Source of the DNA: Candidatus Thiodiazotropha sp. (ex Myrtea sp. 'scaly one' KF741663)
GTDB lineage: Bacteria > Pseudomonadota > Gammaproteobacteria > Chromatiales > Chromatiaceae
NCBI GenBank assembly: GCA_025655555.1
Contig: JAHXIQ010000002.1
Location: 744,001-808,000 of the forward strand
Direction: 5' to 3'
DNA: 64,000 nt
Shown here piece by piece: positions 43,358 through 53,852 of the stretch; within the stretch, counting starts at the first letter, position 1; the number at the start of each line of letters is the position of its first letter. The position numbers were made by a program, and so were the translations under genes. Under the pieces are notes generated by a model. The model was not told the DNA's origin, searched no databases, and saw only the letters and a program-made list of their open reading frames with translations.

Positions 43358-43771
43358 ATGTTGCAACCAAAACGAACAAAATTTCGCAAGCAGCATAAGG
43401 GACGTAATCGCGGATTAGCCTTTGCGGGTAGCGATGTCTCTTTTGGCGAGTTCGGATTGAAGTCTACGGGTCGAGGGCGAATTACAGCCCGTCAGATAGA
43501 GTCCGCTCGTCGTGCAATAACTCGACACGTCAAACGTGGTGGGAAAATCTGGATCCGTGTTTTTCCCGACAAGCCTATTACCAAAAAGCCCTTGGAAGTT
43601 CGTCAGGGTAAAGGTAAGGGTAATGTTGAGTACTGGGTGGCGCAGATTCAGCCCGGACGAATGCTGTATGAGATTGAAGGTATATCCGAAGAACTGGCGC
43701 GTGAAGCATTCGCTCTTGCTTCAGCGAAGCTGCCTGTCTCCACCACCTTTGTGAAGCGGACGGTGATGTAA
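43358..43771 (+). CDS. rplP: 50S ribosomal protein L16
   Basis: A late 50S assembly protein near the A site. The product is 137 residues with [19 protein letters not shown] at the start and the conserved [16 protein letters not shown]. The arginine hydroxylated in E. coli (R81) lies in [16 protein letters not shown]. Its stop overlaps the rpmC start by one base. Confidence 0.98.
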   Translation: MLQPKRTKFRKQHKGRNRGLAFAGSDVSFGEFGLKSTGRGRITARQIESARRAITRHVKRGGKIWIRVFPDKPITKKPLEVRQGKGKGNVEYWVAQIQPGRMLYEIEGISEELAREAFALASAKLPVSTTFVKRTVM

Positions 43772-43971
43772 TGAAAGCAACAGAATTACGTCAAAAATCA
43801 CAGGATGAACTGAACACGACTCTTGATGAGTTGCTGAAAGAGCAGTTCAACCTGCGCATGCAGCGTGGAACCGGTCAATTATCACGTCCATCCCGCATGA
43901 ATGAAGTGCGAAAAGATATTGCGCGCATAAAAACTCTTATGAACGAAAAACAGTTGGGTGATGCATCATGA
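43771..43971 (+). CDS. rpmC: 50S ribosomal protein L29
   Basis: A small tunnel-exit protein of 66 residues with [19 protein letters not shown] and [18 protein letters not shown]. Its ATG shares the last base of the rplP stop (TAATG), and its stop overlaps rpsQ by 4 bp, so all three are coupled. Confidence 0.98.
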   Translation: MKATELRQKSQDELNTTLDELLKEQFNLRMQRGTGQLSRPSRMNEVRKDIARIKTLMNEKQLGDAS

Positions 43972-44228
43972 GTGAACAGGAATCCAACAACCGTACACTG
44001 GTGGGTCAGGTGACCAGCGATTCGATGGACAAATCGATCACGGTTTCTGTTGAGCGCCGTGTAAAGCATCCTGTCTATGGAAAGTTTTTACGTCGTTCCA
44101 CCAAGGTTCATGCGCATGATGAGACAAACGAGTGTCACATTGGCGATACCGTGATGGTAGAGCAGTGCCGGCCGCTGTCTAAAACCAAGACATGGCGTTT
44201 GGTGAAAGTGCTGGAGCGTGCTAGCTGA
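43968..44228 (+). CDS. rpsQ: 30S ribosomal protein S17
   Basis: A primary 16S rRNA-binding protein of 86 residues. [20 protein letters not shown] and the C-terminal [17 protein letters not shown] are diagnostic. Last gene of the S10 set; rplN of the spc set follows 53 bp later. Confidence 0.98.
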   Translation: MSEQESNNRTLVGQVTSDSMDKSITVSVERRVKHPVYGKFLRRSTKVHAHDETNECHIGDTVMVEQCRPLSKTKTWRLVKVLERAS

Positions 44229-44281
44229 CATTTATTGTCAAGCAGGCGACCAATCTAACTATTTGGAATTAGGGCAATACC

Positions 44282-44650
44282 ATGATTCAGATGCAGACCA
44301 ACCTCAGTGTGGCTGACAACAGCGGCGCTAAGCGCGTTCAGTGCATAAAAGTGCTTGGTGGTTCTCATCGCCGCTATGCGGGTATCGGAGACATTGTAAA
44401 AGTCAGTGTTAAAGATGCCATCCCACGCGGTAAAGTTAAAAAAGGCGATGTTTACAACGCTGTCGTTGTGCGCACGAAAAAGGGTGTACGTCGTCCGGAT
44501 GGCTCCGTTATTCGTTTTGATTCGAATGCAGCAGTATTACTCAATAATACACTGCAGCCGATCGGAACACGTATTTTCGGCCCTGTTACCCGTGAATTAA
44601 GGAGTGAGCGTTTTATGAAAATTATTTCGCTGGCTCCAGAAGTTTTGTGA
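44282..44650 (+). CDS. rplN: 50S ribosomal protein L14
   Basis: L14 lies at the subunit interface and binds the silencing factor RsfS. The product is 122 residues; [19 protein letters not shown] is diagnostic and sets the start at ATG 44282. The 53-bp gap before it is the S10-spc junction; no promoter was recognised there. Confidence 0.99.
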   Translation: MIQMQTNLSVADNSGAKRVQCIKVLGGSHRRYAGIGDIVKVSVKDAIPRGKVKKGDVYNAVVVRTKKGVRRPDGSVIRFDSNAAVLLNNTLQPIGTRIFGPVTRELRSERFMKIISLAPEVL

Positions 44651-44660
44651 GGCAACATAA

Positions 44661-44981
44661 ATGGCAAACAAGATAAAGAAGGGTGACGAGGTAGTCGTCA
44701 TTGCAGGTAAAGACAAGGGAAAGCGTGGAAGCGTTACCCGGATCCTGGATAATGATCGCCTGGTTGTCGAAAACGTCAATATGGCAAAAAAGCATACCAA
44801 GCCTAACCCTAACAAGGGTGAGCCAGGTGGTATTCTTGATAAAGAAATGCCACTGCACATTTCCAATGTGGCCCTCTACAATCCGACCACTGACAAGGGC
44901 GATCGGGTAGGCTTTAAAATTCTTGAAGACGGCAAGAAGGTTCGAGTGTTCAAATCGAATCAAGAAGTCGTTGATATCTAA
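44661..44981 (+). CDS. rplX: 50S ribosomal protein L24
   Basis: An assembly initiator of the 50S subunit with a KOW domain. The product is 106 residues; [19 protein letters not shown] carries the KOW motif. It lies 10 bp after rplN and 13 bp before rplE. Confidence 0.98.
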   Translation: MANKIKKGDEVVVIAGKDKGKRGSVTRILDNDRLVVENVNMAKKHTKPNPNKGEPGGILDKEMPLHISNVALYNPTTDKGDRVGFKILEDGKKVRVFKSNQEVVDI

Positions 44982-44994
44982 GGCGTGATAAGAC

Positions 44995-45534
44995 ATGGCT
45001 AGGTTACAGCAACACTACAAAGAGACGGTTGTCCAGGATCTTATGGACAAGTTTCAGTTTAAGAGCGTCATGCAAGTGCCAAAAATCACTAAAATCACCT
45101 TGAATATGGGTGTTGGTGAGGCAATCGGTGACAAGAAGGTTCTCGAATTTGCGGTCAATGACATGCAAAAGATTGCAGGCCAAAAAGTGGTTATCACCCA
45201 TGCCCGTAAGTCTATTGCTGGCTTCAAGGTCAGAGAGGGATGGCCCATAGGCTGTAAGGTGACGCTTCGTAGAGAGCAGATGTACGAATTTCTAGATCGT
45301 CTTATCAGCGTTGCCATTCCACGTATACGAGATTTTCGTGGTATGAGTGCGAAAGCATTTGATGGTCGTGGAAACTACTCAATGGGCGTCAAAGAACAGA
45401 TCATTTTCCCGGAAATCGATTACGACAAGATTGATGCGCTGCGTGGTATGGATATCACAATTACCACTACAGCAAAGAATGATGAGGAAGGTCGCGCCCT
45501 CCTTGAAGCCTTTAAATTCCCTTTCAAGAACTGA
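44995..45534 (+). CDS. rplE: 50S ribosomal protein L5
   Basis: L5 binds 5S rRNA in the central protuberance. The product is 179 residues, with [16 protein letters not shown] and [20 protein letters not shown]. In E. coli the rplE start region is the S8 repressor site; I did not test the structure here. Confidence 0.99.
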   Translation: MARLQQHYKETVVQDLMDKFQFKSVMQVPKITKITLNMGVGEAIGDKKVLEFAVNDMQKIAGQKVVITHARKSIAGFKVREGWPIGCKVTLRREQMYEFLDRLISVAIPRIRDFRGMSAKAFDGRGNYSMGVKEQIIFPEIDYDKIDALRGMDITITTTAKNDEEGRALLEAFKFPFKN

Positions 45535-45542
45535 GTTCAGAT

Positions 45543-45848
45543 ATGGCTAAAAAGAGCATGATCGCACGTGAAACAAAGCGTGCAAAAACAGCAAACCGCT
45601 TCGCCGCCAAACGCGAAGCCCTTAAGGCTGTGATCAAAAACCCGAACAGCAGCTTCGAAGAGATCGAAAAAGCAACGCTGATGATGCAGAAACTGCCGAG
45701 GGACGCCAGTCCTGCAAGAAAGCATAATCGCTGCAGAGTGACAGGTCGTCCCCATGGTTACTATCGTAAGTTCGGTCTTTGCCGCAACAAGTTGCGAGAA
45801 GCAGCCATGCGTGGTGACGTGCCAGGTCTTGTAAAAGCAAGCTGGTAA
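45543..45848 (+). CDS. rpsN: 30S ribosomal protein S14, zinc-free type
   Basis: A head protein of 101 residues. This is the long, zinc-independent form (no CxxC pairs), ending [20 protein letters not shown] and [19 protein letters not shown] 94-bp gap with a terminator-like hairpin follows, interrupting an otherwise tightly packed operon. Confidence 0.98.
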   Translation: MAKKSMIARETKRAKTANRFAAKREALKAVIKNPNSSFEEIEKATLMMQKLPRDASPARKHNRCRVTGRPHGYYRKFGLCRNKLREAAMRGDVPGLVKASW

Positions 45849-45868
45849 CAGTATAATTTCGCGCTTTT

Positions 45869-45896
45869 CCGGGCTCAAGTGGCCCGGTTTTGCTAT
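45869..45896 (+). terminator. Terminator-like hairpin between rpsN and rpsH
   Basis: CCGGGC (45869-45874) pairs with GCCCGG (45882-45887) around TCAAGTG, followed by TTTTGCTATTTTT. It lies in the 94-bp gap within the spc set, where neighbouring gaps are under 20 bp. It may cause partial termination or be a regulatory site. A complete stop is unlikely because essential genes lie downstream, unless a further promoter exists. Confidence 0.6.
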
Positions 45897-45942
45897 TTTT
45901 GGTATCGCGTCGTAAAGGCGGGCTGACCTTAGGAGCTCATCA

Positions 45943-46338
45943 ATGAGTATGTCGGATCCCATCGCGGATATGCTTACACGCATCCGTAACGGACAAGCAG
46001 CTAAAAAGACAATCGTCGAGCTGCCATCATCCAAGCAGAAGCTGGCAATCGCCAACCTCTTGAAAAAAGAGGGTTTTCTCCAGGAAGTAAATGTAAGTGA
46101 CAAGGCGGGTAAACCGACCTTGGTACTGGAATTACGTTATTTTCAGGGTCGACCTGTTATTGACTTGATTAAACGGGTAAGCCGTCCTGGTTTGCGCGTA
46201 TACAAGGGCACGGATGAGCTGCCTAAGGTTCGTGATGGTCTCGGAGTTGCGATCATATCCACCTCAAAGGGTGTGATGACGGACCGGGCTGCTCGGGATA
46301 TCGGACAGGGCGGTGAAGTCGTCGCCTTCGTCGCGTAA
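45943..46338 (+). CDS. rpsH: 30S ribosomal protein S8
   Basis: A central-domain assembly protein and, in E. coli, the repressor of the spc operon. The product is 131 residues starting [18 protein letters not shown]. The first ATG (45943) is better spaced from TAGGAG than the ATG two codons later. The conserved end reads [20 protein letters not shown]. Confidence 0.98.
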   Translation: MSMSDPIADMLTRIRNGQAAKKTIVELPSSKQKLAIANLLKKEGFLQEVNVSDKAGKPTLVLELRYFQGRPVIDLIKRVSRPGLRVYKGTDELPKVRDGLGVAIISTSKGVMTDRAARDIGQGGEVVAFVA

Positions 46339-46350
46339 GGGGGATTCGAA

Positions 46351-46884
46351 ATGTCACGTGTAGCAAAGAACCCTATTACATTGCCATCTGGTGTCACTAT
46401 CAAGAGAGATGGCCAGTCAGTTGCGATCAAAGGCCCTAAAGGCGAGTTGGGTATGGCTATTCATCCTTCCATTGAGCTCAATGAGGAGAATAGCACTCTT
46501 ACCATTAAGCCGTTGGCTGAAGACAAACAGTCCTGGGCCATGGCCGGCACCATGCGAGCGCTTGTCAACAATATGGTGACAGGTGTCACGCAGGGTTTTG
46601 AACGAAAGCTTCAGCTTGTTGGTGTTGGGTATCGTGCTCAAGCTGGCGGTAAGGCGCTTAATCTAAATCTGGGTTTTTCACATCCCATTGATTATCCGGT
46701 ACCAGAAGGAATTAGTATTGCAACTCCCTCTGCCACCGAGATTGTTATCTCAGGAAGTGACAAGCAGCGCGTTGGTCAGGTGGCCGCAGAGATCCGCGCA
46801 TATCGTCCGCCAGAGCCCTATAAGGGTAAAGGTGTTCGCTACGCAGATGAGCAGGTTGTGCGCAAAGAAGCCAAGAAGAAATAG
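46351..46884 (+). CDS. rplF: 50S ribosomal protein L6
   Basis: L6 lies near the sarcin-ricin loop. The product is 177 residues with [15 protein letters not shown] at the start and the C-terminal domain motif [17 protein letters not shown]. It lies 12 bp after rpsH and 8 bp before rplR. Confidence 0.99.
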   Translation: MSRVAKNPITLPSGVTIKRDGQSVAIKGPKGELGMAIHPSIELNEENSTLTIKPLAEDKQSWAMAGTMRALVNNMVTGVTQGFERKLQLVGVGYRAQAGGKALNLNLGFSHPIDYPVPEGISIATPSATEIVISGSDKQRVGQVAAEIRAYRPPEPYKGKGVRYADEQVVRKEAKKK

Positions 46885-46892
46885 GTATTACG

Positions 46893-47249
46893 ATGGACAA
46901 GAAAGAATCACGTATACGTCGCGGTCGACGCACTCGGGCCAAGATTCGCGAACTGGGTGTGCACAGACTTTCTGTGTATCGTACTCCACGTCACATCTAC
47001 GCACAGGTTATCAGTGCGGATGGCTCGAAGGTACTGGCTAGCGCCTCGACCCTGGACAAGGCTGTACGAGGAGAGATCAATGGCGCGACTGGCAACGCCA
47101 GCGCAGCATCCGTTGTAGGCAAGTTTATTGCTGAACGTGCAAAAACTGCCGGTGTCGAAAGTGTTGCTTTCGATCGCTCAGGCTTCCGTTTCCACGGGCG
47201 TGTCAAAGCGCTTGCCGATGCCGCGCGTGAAGCCGGTCTTCAATTCTAA
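46893..47249 (+). CDS. rplR: 50S ribosomal protein L18
   Basis: A 5S rRNA-binding protein of 118 residues. The basic N-terminus [20 protein letters not shown] and the ending [19 protein letters not shown], with its FDRSGF lead-in, are diagnostic. Confidence 0.98.
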   Translation: MDKKESRIRRGRRTRAKIRELGVHRLSVYRTPRHIYAQVISADGSKVLASASTLDKAVRGEINGATGNASAASVVGKFIAERAKTAGVESVAFDRSGFRFHGRVKALADAAREAGLQF

Positions 47250-47260
47250 AGGTCAGGAAT

Positions 47261-47767
47261 ATGGCAAATTTTAATGCAAAGCCTGAAGGTGACGAGCTAC
47301 TTGAAAAGCTCATCAATGTAAACCGGGTTGCAAAGGTGGTTAAAGGTGGCCGTCAATTTGGCTTCTCTGCACTGACAGTGGTTGGTGATGGAAAAGGTCG
47401 GGTTGGCTTCGGTACTGGTAAGGCGCGCGAAGTACCGATTGCCATTCAAAAGGCAATGGAGACCGCTCGCAAGAACATGGTCGATGTGAAGTTGTCCGGT
47501 TCTACTCTGCAGTACCCACTCGTTGGAAGACATGGTGCTGCTAAGGTCTACATGCAGCCAGCCTCAGAAGGTACCGGTATTATCGCCGGTGGCGCCATGC
47601 GCGCTGTCTTCGAGGTGCTGGGTGTGCATAACGTTTTGGCCAAGTGCATCGGTACAAATAATCCTATCAACGTAGTACGCGCCACAATTGATGGCTTGAA
47701 TAATATGACAGACGCTGAGTCTGTTGCGCTGAAGCGTGGTAAAACTGTTGAAGAGATTCAGGGGTAA
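47261..47767 (+). CDS. rpsE: 30S ribosomal protein S5
   Basis: S5 helps form the mRNA entry channel and affects fidelity. The product is 168 residues with [16 protein letters not shown]-type N-terminal sequence ([19 protein letters not shown]) and [19 protein letters not shown]. The spectinomycin loop (VKGGRQ) is wild type. It lies 3 bp before rpmD. Confidence 0.99.
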   Translation: MANFNAKPEGDELLEKLINVNRVAKVVKGGRQFGFSALTVVGDGKGRVGFGTGKAREVPIAIQKAMETARKNMVDVKLSGSTLQYPLVGRHGAAKVYMQPASEGTGIIAGGAMRAVFEVLGVHNVLAKCIGTNNPINVVRATIDGLNNMTDAESVALKRGKTVEEIQG

Positions 47768-47770
47768 GAC

Positions 47771-47959
47771 ATGGCTGGAAAAAAAATGATCCAAGTCACC
47801 CTGGTGCGTAGTGTGAGTGGTCGCCTTAAGAGTCACAAAGCTTGTGTACATGGCCTTGGCTTACGGCGAATGCACCAGACTGTTGAAGTAGAAGATACAC
47901 CTTGTACTCGAGGTATGGTTAACAAGGTCAACTACATGGTCAAGGTCGAGGAGGCCTAA
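47771..47959 (+). CDS. rpmD: 50S ribosomal protein L30
   Basis: A small 50S protein of 62 residues. [19 protein letters not shown] and [18 protein letters not shown] are typical. It is packed between rpsE and rplO with gaps of 3 and 1 bp. Confidence 0.98.
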   Translation: MAGKKMIQVTLVRSVSGRLKSHKACVHGLGLRRMHQTVEVEDTPCTRGMVNKVNYMVKVEEA

Positions 47960-47960
47960 C

Positions 47961-48392
47961 ATGCGACTAAATACATTACAGCCTGCCCCAGGCAGTAAGT
48001 CAGATCGTAAGCGCGTTGGTCGCGGGATCGGTAGTGGACTGGGAAAAACAGCCGGCCGTGGACACAAAGGCCAAAAGTCACGCTCGGGTGGCTTTCATAA
48101 AGTAGGCTTTGAGGGCGGGCAGATGCCGCTTCAGCGCCGCTTACCTAAAGTCGGATTCGTGTCTCAGGTCTCTTTGGTGACTGCTGAGGTTCGTTTGAGT
48201 GAACTCAGTAAAGTCGAAGGTGACGAAATTACTCTTGAGATGCTGAAAAAGGCAGGCGTGATCGTCAAGTCGGCCAAGCACGCAAAAGTCTTTGCCTCTG
48301 GCAGTGTTGATCGCGCAGTCAAGGTTATTGGCCTGCGTGTCAGCAAGGGTGCAAAAGCAGCCATTGAAGCTGCCGGTGGTTCGGTAGAATAA
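47961..48392 (+). CDS. rplO: 50S ribosomal protein L15
   Basis: A late assembly protein of 143 residues. The glycine-rich N-terminal region [20 protein letters not shown] is diagnostic, followed by [17 protein letters not shown]. secY begins 2 bp after it. Confidence 0.99.
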   Translation: MRLNTLQPAPGSKSDRKRVGRGIGSGLGKTAGRGHKGQKSRSGGFHKVGFEGGQMPLQRRLPKVGFVSQVSLVTAEVRLSELSKVEGDEITLEMLKKAGVIVKSAKHAKVFASGSVDRAVKVIGLRVSKGAKAAIEAAGGSVE

Positions 48393-48394
48393 TC

Positions 48395-49747
48395 ATGGCC
48401 AGTAAAGGCGCTGCAACGATGGGAGCACTGAGCGGCATGGGCCGACTGACCGAATTGCGTCAGCGACTGCTGTTCGTTGCTGGTGCGTTACTGGTTTTTC
48501 GTATCGGTACTTTTATCCCCGTTCCCGGTGTGAACCCTGTTGCGCTAGCGGCACTATTCGAGCAGGCGCAAGGCTCCATTCTAGACATGTTCAACATGTT
48601 TTCTGGCGGAGCGCTGGAACGTGCCAGCCTATTTGCGCTTGGTATCATGCCATACATCTCTGCATCCATTATTATGCAGCTGATGTCTGCGGTGGTGCCC
48701 ACGCTTGAGCAATTGAAAAAAGAGGGTGAGGCTGGTCGTAGAAAGATAACCCAGTACACCCGTTATGGCACTGTTGTGCTGGCCACTTTCCAGGCTGTAG
48801 GCATCTCGATTGCCCTGCAAAGCCAGACGGTTGGTGGAGAAACTGTGGTTATAAACCAGGGTATTGGTTTTATAGTCACGGCTACCGTTTCACTGGTGAC
48901 CGGAACCATGTTTCTTATGTGGTTGGGTGAGCAGATTACAGAGCGGGGTATCGGTAACGGTATCTCCATGATTATCTTCGCCGGCATAGTTGCAGGTTTA
49001 CCTGCGGCAATTGGTGGTACGTTGGAACTGGCTCGAACCGGCGAAATGAATGCACTGACCATTCTCTTGTTGTTTGTCCTTGCCATTGCAGTGACTGGTT
49101 TTGTCGTTTTTGTCGAAAGAGGGCAACGACGAATCACCATCAACTATGCAAAGCGTCAACAAGGCAGAAAGATGCTGGCGGCTCAGAGCACTCACCTGCC
49201 TTTGAAGCTTAATATGGCTGGTGTAATTCCGCCGATTTTTGCATCGAGTATCATCCTTTTTCCTGCTACCCTCGGGCAGTTTTTTGGTAATACGGAAGGT
49301 ACAAGATGGATTCAAGATATCTTTTCAAAGTTATCGCCTGGCGAACCTGTTTACGTGATGGCTTACGCTGCCGCGATTATTTTCTTCTGTTTCTTTTATA
49401 CGGCGTTAGTATTCAACTCACGCGAGACTGCTGACAACCTGAAACGATCTGGTGCTTTTATCCCAGGAATTCGCCCAGGTGAGCAGACTGCCAAGTATAT
49501 CGATGGAGTCATGTCTCGGCTGACTCTGGCAGGTGCCATTTACATCACATTGGTCTGCCTGCTGCCGGAATTTCTTATCGTCGGTTGGAATGTGCCCTTC
49601 TATTTCGGTGGTACATCGCTACTTATTATCGTAGTGGTAGTTATGGATTTCATGGCTCAGGTGCAGGCGCATCTGATGTCACATCAATACGAAGGCTTGA
49701 TGAAGAAGGCTAATCTCAAAGGCAGTGGTGCCGGATTGATACGCTAA
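48395..49747 (+). CDS. secY: Preprotein translocase subunit SecY
   Basis: Channel subunit of the Sec translocon, 450 residues with ten predicted membrane helices. It begins after [20 protein letters not shown], with the plug region [14 protein letters not shown] and the conserved cytoplasmic loop [14 protein letters not shown]-type sequence ([18 protein letters not shown]). It pairs with SecE, encoded at 22792. It is the last membrane protein of the spc set; rpmJ follows 36 bp later. Confidence 0.99.
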   Translation: MASKGAATMGALSGMGRLTELRQRLLFVAGALLVFRIGTFIPVPGVNPVALAALFEQAQGSILDMFNMFSGGALERASLFALGIMPYISASIIMQLMSAVVPTLEQLKKEGEAGRRKITQYTRYGTVVLATFQAVGISIALQSQTVGGETVVINQGIGFIVTATVSLVTGTMFLMWLGEQITERGIGNGISMIIFAGIVAGLPAAIGGTLELARTGEMNALTILLLFVLAIAVTGFVVFVERGQRRITINYAKRQQGRKMLAAQSTHLPLKLNMAGVIPPIFASSIILFPATLGQFFGNTEGTRWIQDIFSKLSPGEPVYVMAYAAAIIFFCFFYTALVFNSRETADNLKRSGAFIPGIRPGEQTAKYIDGVMSRLTLAGAIYITLVCLLPEFLIVGWNVPFYFGGTSLLIIVVVVMDFMAQVQAHLMSHQYEGLMKKANLKGSGAGLIR

Positions 49748-49783
49748 TCAAGCCTGATTAAGACAACGACTGGAGTTGATTTC

Positions 49784-49897
49784 ATGAAAGTGCGTGCATC
49801 AGTAAAAAAGATCTGCCGCAATTGCAAGATCGTACGTCGTAACGGCGTTGTTCGAGTGATTTGCAAAGAAGGCCGTCATAAGCAGCGCCAGGGCTGA
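49784..49897 (+). CDS. rpmJ: 50S ribosomal protein L36, zinc-binding type
   Basis: A 37-residue protein, [15 protein letters not shown] and onward to [11 protein letters not shown]11, C14, C27 and H32 form the zinc ribbon, so this is the zinc-containing paralogue. ATG 49784 has TGGAGT upstream. It links the spc and alpha sets. Confidence 0.97.
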   Translation: MKVRASVKKICRNCKIVRRNGVVRVICKEGRHKQRQG

Positions 49898-50005
49898 GTG
49901 TCGAAAAATTTTATTCGCTGCGTCTTGATAGAGGACGCTGCGTAGAGTAATATTGCGCGTTTCCCTTCGGTGGGATGCCGCCAGGGTTGTTCAGGAGACT
50001 AGAAA
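49898..50005 (+). promoter_or_regulatory. Leader region of the alpha gene set
   Basis: The 108-bp gap before rpsM carries a hairpin GCGTC / GACGC (49920-49938) and a second short CCC-TTCGG-TGGG stem. In E. coli the alpha-operon leader folds into a pseudoknot bound by S4 just before rpsM. Position fits; the pseudoknot itself was not worked out. Confidence 0.35.
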
Positions 50006-50362
50006 ATGGCTCGAATTGCAGGGGTCAACATTCCGGACCGTAAACATGCTGTCATCGCTTTGACTTCGATTTACGGAATCGGCCGCACACGTGCCAACGA
50101 TATCTGTAAAGAGGCAGGCATCGAACCGCAGGTCAAGATACAGGAGTTGAGTGAAGACCAGATCGAATCGATTCGGTCAATCATCGCTCGCTACACGCTG
50201 GAGGGTGATCTGCGTCGTGAGATCTCCATGAATATCAAGCGCTTGATGGACCTTGGTTGTAATCGCGGTATCCGACATCGTCGTGGTCTTCCACTTCGTG
50301 GTCAGCGTACGCGGACGAATGCACGTACCCGTAAGGGACCACGTCGCCCGATCAAGCGTTAA
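50006..50362 (+). CDS. rpsM: 30S ribosomal protein S13
   Basis: A head protein contacting the 50S through bridges, 118 residues. [19 protein letters not shown] and the C-terminal [19 protein letters not shown] are diagnostic. First gene of the alpha set. Confidence 0.99.
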   Translation: MARIAGVNIPDRKHAVIALTSIYGIGRTRANDICKEAGIEPQVKIQELSEDQIESIRSIIARYTLEGDLRREISMNIKRLMDLGCNRGIRHRRGLPLRGQRTRTNARTRKGPRRPIKR

Positions 50363-50398
50363 TTGAACATATAATTTTCGAATCTGTAGGTACAGAAG

Positions 50399-50788
50399 AT
50401 GGCAAAACCCAGTAGCCGTGCCAAGAAGAAGGTAAAAAAGAGCGTAACCGATGGTGTTGCGCATATTCATGCTTCCTTCAACAACACAATCATCACTATC
50501 AGTGACCGCCAAGGCAATGCACTTGCATGGGCGACCTCTGGTGGTTCAGGATTTCGCGGATCACGGAAGAGTACCCCTTTTGCGGCTCAGGTAGCTGCAG
50601 ACCGTGTAGGACAGATGGTTAAGGAATACGGCGTAAAAAATCTGGACGTCAACGTAAAAGGCCCAGGTCCTGGACGTGAATCTGCCGTACGTGCGCTTAA
50701 CAATGCTGGTTTTAAAATCACCAGCATCTCAGATGTTACGCCGATCCCACATAATGGCTGTCGTCCGCCCAAAAAGCGCCGCGTCTAA
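50399..50788 (+). CDS. rpsK: 30S ribosomal protein S11
   Basis: A platform protein near the Shine-Dalgarno helix, 129 residues. [19 protein letters not shown] and the basic end [15 protein letters not shown] are diagnostic. Confidence 0.99.
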   Translation: MAKPSSRAKKKVKKSVTDGVAHIHASFNNTIITISDRQGNALAWATSGGSGFRGSRKSTPFAAQVAADRVGQMVKEYGVKNLDVNVKGPGPGRESAVRALNNAGFKITSISDVTPIPHNGCRPPKKRRV

Positions 50789-50804
50789 TTTCTGGAGTTA
50801 AATC

Positions 50805-51425
50805 ATGGCTAGGTATATCGGACCAAAATGCAAACTGAGCCGGAGAGAAGGCACAGACCTTTTTCTCAAGAGCCGCGTTAGGTCACTCGATTCCAAGTGT
50901 AATATGGAGAAGGTACCGGGTCAGGCGGGTGATCGTCGACGCCGTGTCTCTGATTACGGTTTACAGCTGCGTGAGAAGCAGAAAGTACGCCGTATCTATG
51001 GTGTGATGGAAAAGCAATTCCGGAATTATTACAAGGCCGCTGCTCAGGGCAAAGGTGCTACGGGTGAGAACCTGTTACAACTACTTGAAATGCGCCTCGA
51101 TAATATCGTATATCGCATGGGTTTTGGCTCAACGCGTGCAGAAGCGCGTCAGTTGGTGAGCCACAAAGCCATCGAAGTGAATGGAAAAATAGTCAATATA
51201 CCCTCCTTTAATGTAAAGGCAGAGGACGAAGTTTCTATTCGCGAAAAAGCGAAAAAACAGCTGAGGATTCAGGGAGCACTCGAGTTACAAGGCCAATATG
51301 GTTTTGTCGACTGGGTTGAGGTGGATCCCAAATCGATGAAAGGTAAGCTGAAACGCGTACCTGATCGTTCAGATCTTTCCGCAGAAATCAACGAACAGCT
51401 GGTCGTCGAGCTCTACTCCAAGTAG
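50805..51425 (+). CDS. rpsD: 30S ribosomal protein S4
   Basis: The 30S assembly initiator and alpha-operon repressor in E. coli. The product is 206 residues with [19 protein letters not shown] at the start and the S4 RNA-binding domain including [20 protein letters not shown]. No zinc cysteines in the N-terminal part. rpoA follows 24 bp later. Confidence 0.99.
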   Translation: MARYIGPKCKLSRREGTDLFLKSRVRSLDSKCNMEKVPGQAGDRRRRVSDYGLQLREKQKVRRIYGVMEKQFRNYYKAAAQGKGATGENLLQLLEMRLDNIVYRMGFGSTRAEARQLVSHKAIEVNGKIVNIPSFNVKAEDEVSIREKAKKQLRIQGALELQGQYGFVDWVEVDPKSMKGKLKRVPDRSDLSAEINEQLVVELYSK

Positions 51426-51449
51426 TAGACACTGACGAGAGGAAAATAC

Positions 51450-52448
51450 ATGACCGAAAGCGTTACGGAGTTTCTCAAACCTCGCATCGTGAATGTTCAG
51501 CAGATCACAGGCACTCGTGCAAAGGTGACGCTTGAACCGCTTGAGAGAGGATTTGGACATACCTTGGGTAATGCCTTGAGACGCATTCTGCTCTCATCGA
51601 TGCCGGGTAGTGCAATCACTGAAGTTGAGATTGCTGACGTGCTTCATGAGTACACCACGATGGAAGGTGTGCAGGAAGACGTACTCGATGTGCTGCTGAA
51701 TCTTAAACAGGTTGCGATTGTCATGCATACACGTGACGAGGCCACTTTAAGATTACAGAAAAAAGGACCTGGGCAGGTGCTGGCAAGTGATATCACCATC
51801 GACCACGATGTTGAGATTGCCAATCCTGATCATGTTATTGCAACCTTGACGAAGTCAGGTGAGATTAACATGACACTGAATGTGAGACGTGGGCGTGGCT
51901 ATCAGCCTGCCGCCGTACGTCAGAGTTCAGCCGGTGATGATCGCCCTATCGGTATGTTGCAGGTTGATGCATCTTTCAGTCCTGTACGCAACGTGGCCTA
52001 TGCTGTTGAGTCGGCACGTGTGGAGCAGAATACGGATCTGGATCGGCTGGTCATCGAGCTTGAGACTAACGGTACCATTGATCCTGAAGAGGCGATCAGA
52101 AGGTCAGCAAATATTCTTCGTGATCAGCTCTCGGTTTTTGTTGATCTCGAAGCCGAAGCTGCAGAGTCAGTGGCAGAGCCAGAAGAGCCTGCGATTGATC
52201 CGATACTGCTGCGGCCTGTCGACGATCTCGAGCTGACAGTGCGTTCAGCCAACTGCCTCAAAGCAGAAAATATTTTCTTGATCGGTGACCTGATTCAGCG
52301 CACCGAAGTCGAGTTGCTGAAAACCCCTAACCTGGGTAAGAAGTCACTCACAGAGATCAAGGACGTGTTGGCCCGTCGCGGGCTTTCGCTAGGCATGCGT
52401 CTCGAGCGCTGGCCACCAGAGAATATAGAAGAGCAACTGGCACACTAG
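51450..52448 (+). CDS. rpoA: DNA-directed RNA polymerase subunit alpha
   Basis: The 332-residue assembly subunit. The N-terminal domain has [20 protein letters not shown]. The C-terminal domain that binds UP elements and activators has [20 protein letters not shown] and [20 protein letters not shown]. The linker is acidic ([13 protein letters not shown]). It is followed by rplQ after 46 bp. Confidence 0.99.
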   Translation: MTESVTEFLKPRIVNVQQITGTRAKVTLEPLERGFGHTLGNALRRILLSSMPGSAITEVEIADVLHEYTTMEGVQEDVLDVLLNLKQVAIVMHTRDEATLRLQKKGPGQVLASDITIDHDVEIANPDHVIATLTKSGEINMTLNVRRGRGYQPAAVRQSSAGDDRPIGMLQVDASFSPVRNVAYAVESARVEQNTDLDRLVIELETNGTIDPEEAIRRSANILRDQLSVFVDLEAEAAESVAEPEEPAIDPILLRPVDDLELTVRSANCLKAENIFLIGDLIQRTEVELLKTPNLGKKSLTEIKDVLARRGLSLGMRLERWPPENIEEQLAH

Positions 52449-52494
52449 TTGTTTCTGGACACTAAACACACTTTGAATTTAGGAAAGTCGACCC

Positions 52495-52899
52495 ATGCGT
52501 CATCGCAAATCAGGACGGCAGTTAAACCGTAACAGCAGTCACCGCAGTGCCATGTTTAAGAATATGGCGGTCTCTTTGATTAAACATGAATTGATCAAGA
52601 CCACTGTGCCCAAAGCAAAAGAACTGCGTCGGGTAGCTGAGCCGCTTATCACCATGTCAAAAAATGACAGTGTTGCAAAACGCCGTTTGGCATTCTCACG
52701 CTTGCGCGATAAAGCAGCGGTTGGAAAACTCTTTGCTGAGCTAGGCCCCAGGTATAAGTCCCGTCAGGGCGGCTATCTCCGCATCCTTAAATGCGGCTAT
52801 CGTCCTGGTGATCAGGCGCCTATGGCATATGTCGAACTGGTTGATCGACCAATTGAAGATATTGCCGAGGAGAGTGAAGAGGCTGAAAGCGAAGAATAA
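52495..52899 (+). CDS. rplQ: 50S ribosomal protein L17
   Basis: A tunnel-exit surface protein of 134 residues. [20 protein letters not shown] is diagnostic, with the [18 protein letters not shown] acidic tail. Last gene of the ribosomal superoperon, with a strong terminator behind it. Confidence 0.98.
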   Translation: MRHRKSGRQLNRNSSHRSAMFKNMAVSLIKHELIKTTVPKAKELRRVAEPLITMSKNDSVAKRRLAFSRLRDKAAVGKLFAELGPRYKSRQGGYLRILKCGYRPGDQAPMAYVELVDRPIEDIAEESEEAESEE

Positions 52900-52936
52900 C
52901 CTCGTTCATCGTCTCTGCTCTTTTTGAGTAAAAAAG

Positions 52937-52962
52937 CCGGACCTTAGGTCCGGTTTTTTTTT
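52937..52962 (+). terminator. Strong intrinsic terminator of the ribosomal superoperon
   Basis: CCGGACC (52937-52943) and GGTCCGG (52947-52953) form a perfect stem with loop TTA, followed by nine T. Five A lie before the stem on the other side, so it should also stop the convergent cytochrome gene. Confidence 0.95.
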
Positions 52963-53070
52963 ACCCAAAAAAGGGCAATCAGCTTTCCATATGAGCTATG
53001 TGGTGGCTCAATGTATTTAAATAACACTAAATTATGGATAGTGATTGGGTAAATCACTGACCAATTATCA

Positions 53071-53733
53071 TTATTTTTTTAGTGTCTTAATTAGGTTGTT
53101 GAGTGGGACAGACTGTTCGGCCGTATTTTTATTCTGATCAGCTTCAGTCAATTCAAACTGCCGGTATCCATTGACCATGCCAGAAATGTCACCACCTTTT
53201 CCTGAAAGGTCGTGTGCGAAGACTGCGGGGATATGTAGAATGGAAAATGTCAGGATAATTATGTAACTCAATTGATGCAGATCCAGCATGCTGATACCGC
53301 CAATAACTACTACATCGTTCAGCAATAGCAGGCCACTGATTGCGACTAAAACCAGAACAAAGAACAGTATCAAGTAGATTGGACCCCATAAAGGATTATG
53401 GCTGTACCATTTGGGTAATGGCGCTTTTCCAAGCGTGAGGTAGAAGCGTATTACCTGCCAGCTTTGTAAAAGTCGATGCATGTTCGGTTCGCAATCTGAA
53501 AGAAGATCCGTTCCTTTGCCGAAAAAAAGCAGATAAAGACGGAGCACCAGAGCAGGCAGCAATAGACCACCAAGTAGGTAGTGAAGGTCGCTGACGAGGT
53601 GTGATAACCCGGTATCTATACTCATCAGCCAGCCGGTGGCTATCAGGCCTATTGTGCAGAGGGTAAGCAGCCAGTGAGAGAGTCTGAGCCAGCGACTCCA
53701 GACCAGTACGCGGGTTACTGTGTTAGCTTGCAT
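53071..53733 (-). CDS. Di-haem b-type cytochrome (cytochrome b561 / hydrogenase cytochrome b type)
   Basis: A 220-residue inner-membrane protein with four predicted helices: about 17-37, 45-68, 115-137 and 150-172. Histidines at the expected haem positions occur in the first helix (LRLSHWLLT), the second (SDLHYLLGG) and the fourth (ILHIPAVFAHD). This matches bacterial b561-like cytochromes that pass electrons between quinones and periplasmic redox proteins. It stands alone, without a hydrogenase or dehydrogenase subunit, so its partner is unknown. A ribosome-binding site AAAAGGAT precedes the ATG. It converges on rplQ. Confidence 0.8.
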   Translation of the reverse strand: MQANTVTRVLVWSRWLRLSHWLLTLCTIGLIATGWLMSIDTGLSHLVSDLHYLLGGLLLPALVLRLYLLFFGKGTDLLSDCEPNMHRLLQSWQVIRFYLTLGKAPLPKWYSHNPLWGPIYLILFFVLVLVAISGLLLLNDVVVIGGISMLDLHQLSYIIILTFSILHIPAVFAHDLSGKGGDISGMVNGYRQFELTEADQNKNTAEQSVPLNNLIKTLKK

Positions 53734-53852
53734 GTTACTATCCTTTTTACTTGGGAGAATAATGGCTCCCGTATACGAAAACCACCCAGATTTAGTAAGC
53801 GTTCATAGTAATGAGTCTATCTTTTTTTCTTCTTTATGATTGAGATCCATAA

